Source: Lactarius indigo (lineage: Eukaryota; Basidiomycota; Agaricomycetes; Russulales; Russulaceae). Taken from it: a DNA stretch of 64,000 bases. The position numbers and the translations under genes are program-made. The stretch spans positions 1 to 64,000 of the forward strand of contig JAFKAC010000059.1 of the NCBI GenBank assembly GCA_025766275.1, in the 5' to 3' direction. This document shows positions 21,549 through 32,517 of this stretch, in pieces. The notes below the pieces were generated by a model, which was given only the letters and a program-made list of their open reading frames with translations, made no database searches and was not told the DNA's origin. Each line of letters starts with the position of its first letter. Within the stretch, counting starts at the first letter, position 1.

Positions 21549-22405
21549 CGTGCTCAAGGTCTGAGCTGGGAGTTTTACTAGTGGCGGTCACATGTGTACG
21601 GTACGACAGACATTCACTTTGTGTACGGATTTCATCGGAAAATGTACATATAAAGCATTGTATTGGAAGCCCACGTGGGGTTCTGCGCGCAAAAGCTGTC
21701 TACTGTAAAACAGAAAAAATTCATATCCCCATGCCTTTCTTGCGATCCATTCGACCTGGTATGATTTCGTACGGTCATTGACGATTTAAAATACATAAAA
21801 TTGGCCTCAACAATGGCGGGTTCTTGCTCAGAATCTCAGCATTAAATGTATTCGGACCCAACGCGAGTCTGCTATTTGACCTCGTCAGACCCGTGTCATG
21901 ACGACACCGAAAAGACAGCCGTGTCACCTCAACAACCTCTCTTCGTAGCTTTTCGAAAACCCCTTGAGTCCTTGACTATAGATTGACCGACAACCCTGCA
22001 GTTTCATAAGACGCCAGATTGAAGGCCAGATTTTCTCGTACTGTATAACAGACTCAGTTGCCAGTGGATGATGTCCCAGATCCGAGCCTCTTTACGACTG
22101 CGACCTGGAGCGAGCATCACAGTGATAGATAGGTTAGACGTAATTGATTGCCCCCAGTCATTGCCAGTGCCTGGTACTGTACAGTAGATGCTAGATAGGC
22201 GCATGTAACGTAACGCGTAACGCGTAATTGGTTGCCCCTAGTCGTTGCCTGTTAGATTAGATGCTGGGTTGTGAATTACATAAGAGATTCACGATTACTA
22301 ACGTGAATTGTCTATCAGATCTATATCAGAGTTCGACTAGGGTCTCTTGGTCTCACTCGCTCGAGGCCCTCAAAAGGATCTCTCGTGAACTGTTTCTTTC
22401 CCGTC
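21549..22405. other. Intergenic, tandem-like duplication of ~25 bp
   Basis: No gene seen. Two imperfect direct copies built on TAATTG-TTGCCCC-AGTC-TTGCC lie at 22,141-22,165 and 22,225-22,249, and CGTAACGCGTAACGCGTAA lies just before the second. The rest is 3' flank of the DUF6535 gene and promoter of the protease-like gene. Confidence 0.5.
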
Positions 22406-24555
22406 ATGGATCCAGCATATGCGGACAGGAGTGAGTGGCGTCCGTCGTTCCACTTCGCTACGAGTGCTGAGTGTTTCCCGCAGAGATTGTCGACCTGAGC
22501 GAGGAGGAGCTCATTCGCCTCGGGTTCCTGGGCGAAGGTGAGCTTATCGTCGTCACACACGTCCATTTGTCACTCATTATTGCCCGTCCATCTTGTAGGG
22601 GTTGCTCCTGGGATCCAGGATCACGTCAAGAAGGTGAAGGCCAACCCCGAGTATCTAGGCTGTAAGTCTTCTATCTTCTTTTCTGCGCCTTTCATTTTCC
22701 ACGCACTCACATCTTCTTACGTTTCAGCCGTCACCTGCTTCATGGTAGACTGTCTCACTCGCGTCTACCAGGCCGAGCCTACCGCACGAGACGGTACCAG
22801 GCTGCCCGCCTCTCCTACCTCGCGCACGTCTCCCGCCCTCAGCAATGCCGAGACCCTCTGGTCGGAGCTCAGCAGAAACTCGGAGGCCCTCACCGTCGTA
22901 GCCCCCGATATGGTCTCGAAATACGAGATGCACTTCTACTACCACGGCATCGGGGATCTCCAGCTCATGTGGCGTTCGGACCTCGAGACGAACCCTTTCC
23001 CCATCCCTGCGACTGGCACCCGTTTCTCCAAGATCCCGACCAAGACTGCCCATGGCGTCTTCGGCACGAAACTCAACGAGGTGTGGGACGATGTCGCGCC
23101 TCAGATCATCGCGTCGATGAAGGCCAGCGGTCTCCACTACTCGGCGCTGACGACGGCTCGCTTCGAGACCGTCGAGGACGGCAAGGAGCCAACTCTCGGC
23201 CCCGTCGTCATATGGATCGCTGTTCGTCCCAACACTGCCAAGCCTAGGGACGTTTGCGACGCAACGCCAGACATCCTCCAGATCCTCGCGAAGTTCAATA
23301 TCACCGACGTCGTCGTCCAGTGGTACGAGGGGTCGGTCGTCAGGTTGGATGGCCCCCCTTTGATGAGCGTCGTCGAGAACAGCAACGCCAAGTTCGGCCT
23401 CAACACCCCGTTCAACACCGGCTTGGGCATCCCCATCGCCAGGCAGTCCGACGACGCCCAGGGCACCCTTACGCTCTTATTTAAGGAGGTGCGGACGAGC
23501 ACCGGCGATCCCAGCGACAGAGTCCTCGCCCTCACGAACAAACATGTTGCCTCCCTTGACACCACCACCGACTACGAATACAAGCCCGATACGGCCGACC
23601 CTCAGCACATCCTCGTGTGTGGTGAGCGTCGACTCGCTCTCGCTATCACCGAGATCGAGGAAGCTGTGGCGAAGGGGCTCAGCGACGCTATCGGGCTGGT
23701 TGAAGAAATCAAGAAGTTGGAGAAGGCGTCGGGTACGGACGAGGACGAGCAGGCGCTGGATCAAAAGAGGAAAGCCTTGAAGGAGAAGAACGAGGACAAC
23801 GCCGGTCTCAAGGAGTTGTTCGACGAAGTCCAAAGTGAGTGGAAAGATCCTAACGGCCGCAGGTTCGGTATCGTCGATTGGGCCCCCAAGATCGCCGTCG
23901 ATGTGGAGGGGCGCAAGTACACCCGCGACATCGCTACGATCGCCGTCGATGGGGAGAAGCTCAAGAACTTTGTGCGCAATAACGTCGACTTGGGCGCGTT
24001 CCGTTCCGTTTCCCCTCCTTCCATTCCAGCCTCGCTTACTGACATTCAACTCTTCCAGGTAACCGATACACGGCCGGTGAGCTCGAAGGCCACTTCTGGC
24101 CCCTCGATGCCGTTCGCAAGGACAAAAAGATCTCAGCCAGTCTCCAGCTCCCCATCCGTTCCATTCTTCCTCGCCTCAGCGTCCTCAATCCCGACACGAT
24201 GGACATTAAAGGCGATTCCTTCTACATCGTCGGCAAGTACGGCAACACGACCAAGTTTACCTTGGGCCGCTATTCGGGCATGGATGGCTATCTCAGCAAC
24301 CCGGCCGGATTCGAGTCCAGAGAGGTCCCCATATACAACCACAGCAAGACCTCGGGCAATTTTGCCGGTCCCGGTGATTCGGGATCCCTTATCTTCACCG
24401 GCGACGGCGACGCGCTCGCCATGCTGCACTCTGGAATGGATGGCTTACATAACCACGTGACGTACGGTACGCCCATGTGGTGGGTCATCAAACAAGTCCG
24501 CCTCAAGTACCCCTCCGCCGAGTTCTACGGCATCACTGACGCCTTCGAGGACTGA
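22406..24555 (+). CDS. Trypsin-fold serine protease-like protein with internal coiled coil
   Basis: Model: 22,406-22,430, 22,484-22,537, 22,599-22,661, 22,728-24,002 and 24,059-24,555; all joins keep frame and give 637 residues. It starts MDPAYADR and continues IVDLSEEELIRLGFLGEG across the second exon. A catalytic triad of the chymotrypsin fold is visible: His in LTNKHVAS (about residue 319), Asp in RDIATIAVD (about 447) and Ser in GPGDSGSLIF (about 580). Between His and Asp lies a long charged, Lys/Glu-rich coiled coil (about 345-420), an unusual insertion for this fold. There is no signal peptide, so it is probably intracellular. The motifs suggest an active peptidase; substrate is unknown. 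The alternative is a pseudo-enzyme that keeps the fold, but all three triad residues are in plausible contexts. The last donor (24,003) is chosen by frame. Confidence 0.72.
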
Positions 24556-25476
24556 GCTCAAGCACATCCAACCGCCGTCCTCTCACTGTCCTTTCTCCTA
24601 CGTCTTCTATTTCTTTCGACTTCTCTTTTCCATCTGCTTGTTATATGTCGTCGGTTCAGACGCGTGTCTTGTCTCGATTCGCTGCGACAAAACGTTCATC
24701 CCTTTTTCCTTCAATCCCTTCATGCTGGTAGCTGACTATCTCTGTCGTTTGGCTCCTTGGAAGATCACACGCTTTGTTTGTTCCTTCGACGTCGTCTCGG
24801 CTCTCTCCGTCTCTTTTTCTCCGATTTTTTTTTTCTTCGCCGCCTGGTTGTCGACGGAAATGGTGGATGTCTCGACCGGTGAATCGCTGCCCTGGTGCGT
24901 TCTCCATCTCGTATCTTCGTACTTACGAACGAGCGACCTTGACGTCTAGGCACTGGATCGTCGACTTCTTGCGCAGGTATGTCCGGTACTCTCGTTTGTT
25001 GCTCCAGCTCACAGCTCTTGTTTTCTCCCAGCCTCCCGTCGCGTAAAATCGTAACCTCGTCCACCCGTATCGTCTCAATGTTCTTTTCTCGCCTCGACTG
25101 TTACTATCACCACCCTCCCTCCCCACTCATGACTCGTGCTTCGTATGAAACCCAACAAAACAAGCTTTTTTCTTGTCTCGTTTGTTACTATTCCCCCTCC
25201 CCCATCCTCACCTACTCGCACTCGATGTACTTTTTCCAATCGTCTGTATCTGCCCCCTCCCCTCCCCAATATCACGAGAATGTATTTCCATACTCAGATA
25301 GGCGCTCGCTTATGTATCCCCCCCGGCTCACATTTGGCCTTATCGTATTTTTGACTTCATGTGTCAGAATCTTAAGAGAGATTCGACTGTAAATCACTTC
25401 CAAATTAGGAAGGTCAGAACTTTTCCCCTCCGAGGTTCGGGATTCCGTTCCCGCAACCCCCTTGTTACAACCTGAT
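24556..25476. other. Intergenic, pyrimidine-rich
   Basis: About 920 bp rich in C and T on the plus strand, with TTTTTTTTTC near 24,826 and several CCCTCCCC runs. It should hold the 3' UTR of the protease-like gene and the promoter of the glycine-cleavage gene. No gene or RNA is seen. Confidence 0.5.
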
Positions 25477-27163
25477 ATGTTCATGACCTTACCCCGTCAT
25501 ACCCTTCCTATTGTCAGAAGCAGGCACAGTTACTCCTATGCATTCCAGTCATGTAAGTTTATGAGATCGCGCTGGATGGCAACCCAGTCGGAGTCACAAG
25601 GAGGCACCACAGTGGGCACAACTCGCATACCTCAACCATCTGGAAGCTGACAACCTTACTCAAGCCTCTGCGGAAAACCCCACTGTATGATTTTCATGTT
25701 CAACACGGCGCAAAAATGGTCCCGTTCGCGGGCTATCACATGCCACTGGTGTATGGGGACGCCAGCCAAGGTTCGTGTCCCCTTCACTTTCCAGACACGA
25801 GGTTTCTGATGCCTCCACAGTTGCTAGTCATCAACACGTGCGACAGAGTGCAGGGCTATTTGACGTTGGACATATGGTACAGTCTAAGTATGTGCCGCAA
25901 AAAGATAATGTCAATACCCTTTCTTTCTGAACGAAGAAAAACCCCTGTAGCTTCCGCGGCCCCACGGCAACTGAATTCTTAGAATGGCTGACTCCCTCCT
26001 CACTTTCGACTCTGGTTCCCTATACGTCGACACTATCAGTCCTCCTCAACGAGGACGGTGGAATCATCGACGATATGATGATCACGAAATACGCGTCGGA
26101 CGCGTTTTACGTAGTCACAAACGCGGGCAGGAGCGTGGAAGATTTGGCATGGTTCAAGGCGCGGTTGGCAGAGTGGAACACCAGCGAACGCTCGAAAGAT
26201 GGCCCTGTGGAACACGAAGTATTGGAGGGGTGGGGATTACTTGCCCTACAAGGTGTCGTCATATTTCCATTCAAAAAACTAGACGAGACTTCATAGGTCA
26301 GGCGAACGTTACTGACTCAAGACTAGGTCCCGCAGCAGCAGACCACTTGCAGGCTCTTACGTCTTACGATCTGCGCGCGTTGACATTTGGCAGGAGCGCG
26401 TTTGTTCCGCTCGAGGGGATCAACGTGCACGTTGCACGCGGTGGATACACGGGCGAGGATGGCTTCGAGGTCAGTCCCCTCACCTGTCGTGCTAGACCCC
26501 CCTTACTTCTTGCCGACACCCCAACTCAGATTTCTATCCCTCCTGCCCATGCCACTTTTCTCGCATCCGCACTCCTCCGCTCCCCCGTCCAACTCGCTGG
26601 TCTGGGCGCACGTGACTCCTTACGCTTGGAAGCGGGAATGTGTTTGTACGGCAACGACCTCGATGAGAGCACGACGCCCGTGGAAGCCGGTCTTTCCTGG
26701 GTAATCGGAAAAGATCGTCGTACCGTGGGGGGCTTTATCGGCTCGAAGACCGTCCTAGACCAACTGAAGAACGGACCACCAAAACGACGTGTAGGACTGA
26801 TTGTTGAGGAAGCGCCTGCACGCCGTGCGTAGTACCCCCTTCTCAATTCCCCATCTATTACGTCCTAATTTTTTGGATCGTTTCAGAGGGCACGAAAGTG
26901 CTTGCGCCAGAAACATCAGACGAAATCGGTCCGTGTCCCCTCTCTTCTGTGGTGGCTGACGGCAGTAATAAAGAGCGCTCGTAGGTGTCGTAACGTCAGG
27001 CATCCCACTCGCTCCTACCGTTGGCAAAAACATTTCCATGGCTTACGTCAAGTCCGGCTTCCACAAAAAAGGGACAGCCCTCGCGGTCGAAGTGCGTAAG
27101 AAGGCTCGCCGGGCTGTTGTCACACCCCTGCCCTTTACCCCATCGCGGTACTGGAGAGGTTGA
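25477..27163 (+). CDS. GCV1: Aminomethyltransferase, glycine cleavage system T-protein, mitochondrial
   Basis: Eight exons keep frame: 25,477-25,552, 25,594-25,770, 25,821-25,887, 25,951-26,252, 26,327-26,469, 26,530-26,824, 26,887-26,928, 26,985-27,163; 426 residues, the usual size. The first exon encodes an Arg/Ser-rich, acid-free N-terminus that fits a mitochondrial presequence. T-protein motifs follow in order: [114 protein letters not shown] and a C-terminal [10 protein letters not shown]. The enzyme takes the aminomethyl group from lipoylated H-protein, releases ammonia and forms methylene-tetrahydrofolate in the matrix. The first intron as drawn is only 41 bp, so the exon 1/2 junction is the weak point. 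Confidence 0.95.
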
Positions 27164-27698
27164 GGTTACAAGGCCGTGATTAGAAAAATGTGAGCATCTT
27201 GGTGCATATGATTAGACAACTATGGACTTCGCAATCACAACACCTGCATCTCATCGGGGTCTCATCACCCAATCTACTAGAGAACTCCAATGCAGTTACA
27301 ATGTTTTATAACCGTAAGAATGTAACATACAAATGCCTTCTGCCAGCCGAAGGAGGGAAAAAAATACATCAAGAATTTCGAGAACATCAAGGTTTCAAGT
27401 ATTGACGCCGACGGTTGAACCGACAGCCTATGTTTCACAACTTCACCAAGATCTGACACTTACCCACTGCCAATATTCGAACGTTCGAAACTATCCATCG
27501 CACATAGCACAGACGAGGAGACTCAAAAGCTGAACAGAACCCAGTGCGTGTGCTACAATTGCGACGGGTATCGTGAAGGACATGACGATTAATACCAGGC
27601 ATTATGGAACTCGTGGATAGAGACGATAGTAAAACGGAAGGTCGGAACTGTGCGGATAACGGAAGAACTCGAAAAGCAGTAGCAGGACGCGCACATGC
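27164..27698. other. Intergenic between convergent T-protein and alpha-tubulin genes
   Basis: About 530 bp of shared 3' flank. No coding signal or RNA is visible. Confidence 0.5.
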
Positions 27699-29378
27699 CT
27701 AGTACTCCCCTTCCTCCTCCACATCTGCGGAGTCAATCCCCACTTCTTCGTAATCCTTTTCGAGCGCAGCAAGATCCTCACGAGCTTCGGAGAACTCACC
27801 CTCCTCCATACCTTCGCCAACATACCAGTGTACAAAGGCACGCTTGGAGTAAAGCAAGTCAAATTTGCGATCCAGCCGGGTCCATGCGTCGGCGATAGCA
27901 GTCGTATTAGACAGTACGCAGACGCTCCGGGTAACGCGTGCGAGATCGCCATCTTGTATGTGTGCCGGTGGTTCGTTGGAGATGCCAATCTTGAAGCCTG
28001 TCGGACACCAATCGACGAACCGGATGGTGCGACGGGTCTTCAATTGAGCAACAGCGGCGTTGACGTCCTTCGAGACCACGTCCCCACGGTACAGCAGCGC
28101 ACACGCCACTGAAATGACTCGTTTAAGGCAGATTGTCACCCAACATTTTAGGGTAGAACATACTGTATTTTCCCTCCTTGGGATCGCAATTGATCATTTG
28201 GCTGCCGCGTTCAAAGCAGGCAGTGGTGATTGCACTGACATCGTTCATCTCGTGTTGAGCCCGGTCCACGGGTACAATGGGAGACAAAGTGGCAAGAGGG
28301 AAATGTATCCGCGGGAATCTATCGGTGAGGGAAATGTTAGAGGTCCCCCGCGTCGAAAGGCGACGAAAAGCAACAGACGGGACAAGGTTTGTTTGGAATT
28401 CATTCAGGTCGACATTCAAAGAACCAGTAAAACGAAGGGAAACCGTGATCGAAGAAACGACTTGAGCGATTAAGCGATTCAGGTTGGTGAAGCTTGGCTG
28501 GGAAATTCCCAGATACTTCTTGCAGATCCCAAAAATTGCCTCGTTATCGACCTGAAAAACGTCAGGCCCTTCAACAGAATCGTCGGACATCGACCGACTC
28601 ACCATAAATGAACAATCAGCGTGTTCTAACGTCGTATGCGTCGTCAGCACAGAGTTGTACGGTTCGACAACAGAGTTTGCCAACTGAGGTGCCGGATATA
28701 CGCAGAACTCGAGTTTAGACTTTTTGCCATAGTCGGTAGATAGATGCTCCAAAAGTAAAGCTCCAAGACCGGAACCGGTGCCACCACCGAAGGAATGGAA
28801 GACAAAGAAACCTTGGAGGCCAGTGCAGTTGTCAGCGAGACGGCGAATTCTGTCAAGGATGACATCGATCTTCTCTTTCCCAACTGTATAGTGACCACGT
28901 GCGTCTGTGATTGTTGTAAAAGACAGGTCATGCTAGACAAGGAAACTGTATGCACTTACAGTTGCTCGCCGCGTCCTCCTTCCCCGTAATCATTGTCTCT
29001 GGGTGGAAGAGTTCACGGTACTTGCCCGTGCGGACCTCGTCAATTACGTTTGGCTCAAGATCGATGTAAAGAGAACGCGGGACGTATTTCCCAGATGGCG
29101 TCTCGGAGAAGAAAGTACTAAAGCCGTCGGCGCCATTTCCTCGCACGGTGTTGTTGCCCCCGAGACGGCCATCCGGCTGGGTTCAGAGGTATCAGAAGGG
29201 CCAACATTTAGACCGCGACCATGAACTTACATCCAGCCCGTGTTCGGCAGTGTACAACTCCCCTGAAGAGTATTCAATGCCTGGAGCTGACGAGGACGGC
29301 TTTTCAGCCTGACTCACAGCAAGCATTTCCGATCTGGACTCCGGCCTGTCCGACGTGTATGTTAATGACTTCACGCAT
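27699..29378 (-). CDS. TUB1: Alpha-tubulin
   Basis: Seven exons, read from 29,378 down: 29,318-29,378, 29,231-29,262, 28,960-29,176, 28,603-28,904, 28,379-28,551, 28,164-28,318 and 27,699-28,108. They sum to 1350 nt, 449 residues, the normal alpha-tubulin length. Landmarks: [20 protein letters not shown] at the start, the GTP-binding GGGTGSGLG loop, the T7 loop [16 protein letters not shown] with the catalytic Glu, [10 protein letters not shown], and the C-terminal [20 protein letters not shown] ending in EEEGEY with terminal Tyr. It forms heterodimers with beta-tubulin in microtubules. The loop holding Lys40 in animals has no lysine here. Several usually invariant positions differ (for example the [12 protein letters not shown] segment), so this may be a divergent paralogue. 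It is convergent with the T-protein gene. Confidence 0.97.
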
Positions 29379-30847
29379 TTGCCTTTGGGATAACGGGGTG
29401 CTAAAGAAGGGACGAGAATGAACCAACTTTGGGCTATAAGACAAAGCAGGAGGTAACTCACGGCGGGGGAAAAAAAAGTGGTCGATGATGGTGAAGAAGG
29501 CAAAAGGTAAGTAGGCGGGCGGGGACGTGTTTTGGGTTCTCGTCTCGATCTCAGCACGGAAACTTCTCACGGTCATGACAGTATGAATGGACTCTATGCC
29601 AGTAAGAGGGTGTGCGCCTCTCTTACGTCGAGTGATTATCTTGTCACATATCGAGCTGCGAACGCTCGGACGACGACGTAAAATTTGAACATGCCGACTG
29701 TGACAGCGTCGTCCTTATTGAAAATCGGGTTTGGGCGTGGTCAAGGCGTGGTCAACTTGTCACGTGTCCGCGAGATGCTCGGCTGCAGATCATTTGGAGA
29801 AGTGTGAAACAGAAAAAAACGAGTTCTTCACGTTTCCAGTATTACGCGTTAGAACGCAAGTGCATTGTACGAGAACGAGAAATTCGCGTATTTGAGAACT
29901 GTACCGTTGGCACTGACACTCAGCTCCAAAAAACGAAACTCGGGTAGTTACGGTGCACGAGTGTGGCGGCAACTTGAAGACCCTCGGCGTACAGCACGCA
30001 CGACCCTGTCAGGACCTGAGTCGGCGCGCTCACACCAGTTGAAAGCCAATGGACGTTCCACTGACCGAGTACCAATCCTTTGGAAAATAGAACGTGGCGA
30101 TATTGCGGCGACCAAGGGTGCGATGGCCACCCCTGTGTGAGTGAAAGCTCTCAGGCTACAGCCAATACAGTGGTGAGGACCCGGAGATTGGGCGCACCAC
30201 CTTCATTTCGCTCGGCAGCACCAAGTTCTTTTCCTCTCTTCGCCAGTCGGCGCTTCTGTCGACGCGGAGATGAGCAAAGCAAATCAGACGAGGCGAATGG
30301 TGCTTCGATTTTCCCTGTGTCACGACTGAGATGGGGCCGTAACCGTACTGTATGACCAAACATCTCGGTGAGTCCACTTCGGCGATGCCCGATGCCCGAG
30401 GCCATTGGGAGCCCCTCCCGAAGGGGGGCGTGAGTGCTCTATGCAACAAAGCTATGAAGATTGTATAATAACAGGAGATGGCTAGCATAGGTGTTGCAAG
30501 TACTGTACTACCTTGCCGCCGCCTGCGGGTGAGCGGTTATGGCTGAGACTACCGAGACCAACAAGTAAATTGAAGTAATACTTACGAGCACCCACGAGCA
30601 CTCCAGGACCTTCTCGCGGGAGGAGCTAGTCCTCATTTCTTCCAGCAAGTCGCTGCGCGGGTATTGATTTGTATCTTGCCTACTTCGTTCTCTATTTGGC
30701 GACTGGTACCAGTTCTGCAGCTGCGCTAGCTACAGTGCATGGTGGAATGCTTTGCTTTACCTCTACCTACCAGCATGTGTTGCGATATTAAAACTATTCA
30801 CGGAGAGATCCCTGGACAAGAAAACTAGATTGAAACTACTTTGTTAA
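29379..30847. other. Intergenic, upstream of alpha-tubulin
   Basis: About 1.5 kb between the tubulin start and the tRNA. It should hold the tubulin promoter and 5' leader. No coding sequence or RNA is recognised. Confidence 0.5.
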
Positions 30848-30944
30848 GTCCCTGTCGATTAGTGGTTAAATCATCACGTTGTGGTCACGAGGCTTGCCTC
30901 GCTGCAACTCCGTGAAGCCAGCGGCTCGAATCCGCTCAGGGACA
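30848..30944 (+). tRNA. tRNA-His (anticodon GTG) with 25-nt intron
   Basis: A full cloverleaf can be folded. Acceptor GTCCCTG (30,848-30,854) pairs with CAGGGAC (30,937-30,943), followed by discriminator A. The D arm is GATT/AATC, the anticodon stem TCACG/CGTGA with anticodon GTG at 30,881-30,883, and the T arm AGCGG/CCGCT with loop CTCGAAT. The intron 30,885-30,909 sits one base 3' of the anticodon, the canonical nuclear position cut by the Sen endonuclease. Eukaryotic tRNA-His needs an extra G at -1 that is added by Thg1; it is not encoded here (the base before is A). Confidence 0.95.
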
Positions 30945-30951
30945 ATGAGTG

Positions 30952-30959
30952 TTTTTTTT
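30952..30959 (+). terminator. RNA polymerase III terminator (T8)
   Basis: A run of eight T starts 8 bases after the tRNA-His discriminator base, as expected for Pol III termination. Confidence 0.85.
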
Positions 30960-31397
30960 CTATGACAATACTGCTATAACATACTCGCACCACAGAGGCT
31001 CAAACTACAACCATCGTCGGGAGAACGTACGTTGTATTGGTTGTGCGATAATCATTTGGTAAATGAAGCAGTTACAAACATATTTACGTGTGCAAAAAAA
31101 GGACTCCGTTACGGAAGTTTTGTTGTGAATGTGATAATGGCACTCATTCGATGAGGATGAAAATGAAAATGAAAATGCGATGTTAGGCAAGCACGAGGCC
31201 AGTCGAGCACTTATTCTAAAGTAATGTTTGAAATATTAATAGGAATTAGGGTAAATGACGGAAGGCAGATGAGAGGCCCGAAAAAAGGGGGAGGGGGCGC
31301 TGTCCATCCAGGGAAGTGCACAGGGTGTGGCATGAACAAAGAAAAAAGGAGCGGTGTTCGGGGCATGATGAATACACCCGGGTACAAATCAAGTTCA

Positions 31398-32517
31398 TTA
31401 GTTTTCGTTCGTCCTGGCACCAGGGCCCCAGAACGCTGAAACCTCTGCCAGACCGGAAGATGGCGGGGTGGTGACCATACCGGCCATGGCTTTCAAGTTG
31501 TTCGTGAAATCGGGAACAGGCATAAGAAACGACGATGAGGTCGCATCCGGTCCGAGTGCACTGGCGAACGAGGCAAAGTTCTCTGTGGTCTGTGTGCGGT
31601 GGACGAGTGGATGGCGAGGGGAGAGCTCTGTCACGGAAGCCAACGGCGGGAGAGGCGGGAGGGGCACATTCGGCGGAGGGACGGGGGGAGGCTTGCGGAG
31701 GGCACGACGGGATCTGAAAGCGACAAACAGGAACCGGGGTTGAGCGCAAGTAACATACATTAGAGGAAACGGGATCTTACTTCAGCGCCCCACCCATACT
31801 TCCGCTCCGAGAACGGCCTCCCACCCTGCCTGGCACAGGTACATAGCATAGCTCGTCGTGGCGCGGCACACCAGCCGGGCCGACGTCGACACTCCCACTG
31901 CGCGCTCGTCCGCCGGGGCTAATGAGCGTGCTACGCTGCAGGGCGATGCCCACATTTCGCTGAGGACTCTTGATGGCACCGAGCCCATTGTTGGCGACGC
32001 TGAGGCTGCTGCGCCGTCTTCGCAGACGTGGTACTCCGCCAGGCGCTGAAGAGTTGGTGCTCGCGTTGCTGGATGTGCGGCTGCGAGGCATGAAGTAATC
32101 CATCACGTCTTCGAATGAAGGGTCCAACGGCGTGTTCAGCTTTGTAGGCGTCGTTTCGGGATCACAGTCGACGTTTATGCGACAGTCAGGTTGGGAGGGT
32201 ATGCTGTAGTCTGAAGGGTCGGCATGCCCGTGTGGTCGTGTTGTAGCGAGAAGGCCCGAGGAGAAGATGGAAGAGTAGCCAGTCATGAGGTCGTAGGATC
32301 GATAGAGGAAAAAGGAAGAGGAGGGTGGTGAAGAAATAGCAGTGCCAGCCTTGTCCTGTTGAAATTCCCATTTATCGGGTTTGGTTTCCACATTTTTCTC
32401 ACCTGAGCCCAGAAAACGGCAGTTTAGGTTATCTAAGACTTTGTCCGGCGGTCCGGCGTCTTGGTCGGCCTGACAACATCCCCAAAACAACCCACGTTCG
32501 TCGCCCGACTCGGTCAT
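31398..32517 (-). CDS. Serine/proline-rich protein of unknown function
   Basis: Two exons: 31,781 up to 32,517 or, more likely, to a start at 32,286, and 31,398-31,713. The 67-bp intron between them has a GTAAGA donor and TTTCAG acceptor and keeps frame. With the 32,286 start the protein has 273 residues; the longer reading gives 350. It is Ser/Pro/Arg-rich with SRTSSNASTNSS, RSGSVDVG and SRSGSMGGA stretches that look like kinase target sites, then a proline-rich patch PPPVPPPNVPLPPLPPL that could bind SH3 or EVH1 domains. No folded domain is recognised. The upstream reading from 32,517 is Asp/Lys-rich and may include an unrecognised intron. Confidence 0.55.

Noticed and set aside
20759..21781. 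340-residue plus frame overlapping the DUF6535 gene
   Set aside because: It is an Ala/Val/Thr-rich shadow in another frame of a GC-rich coding region, with no domain and no need for a frameshift in the main gene.
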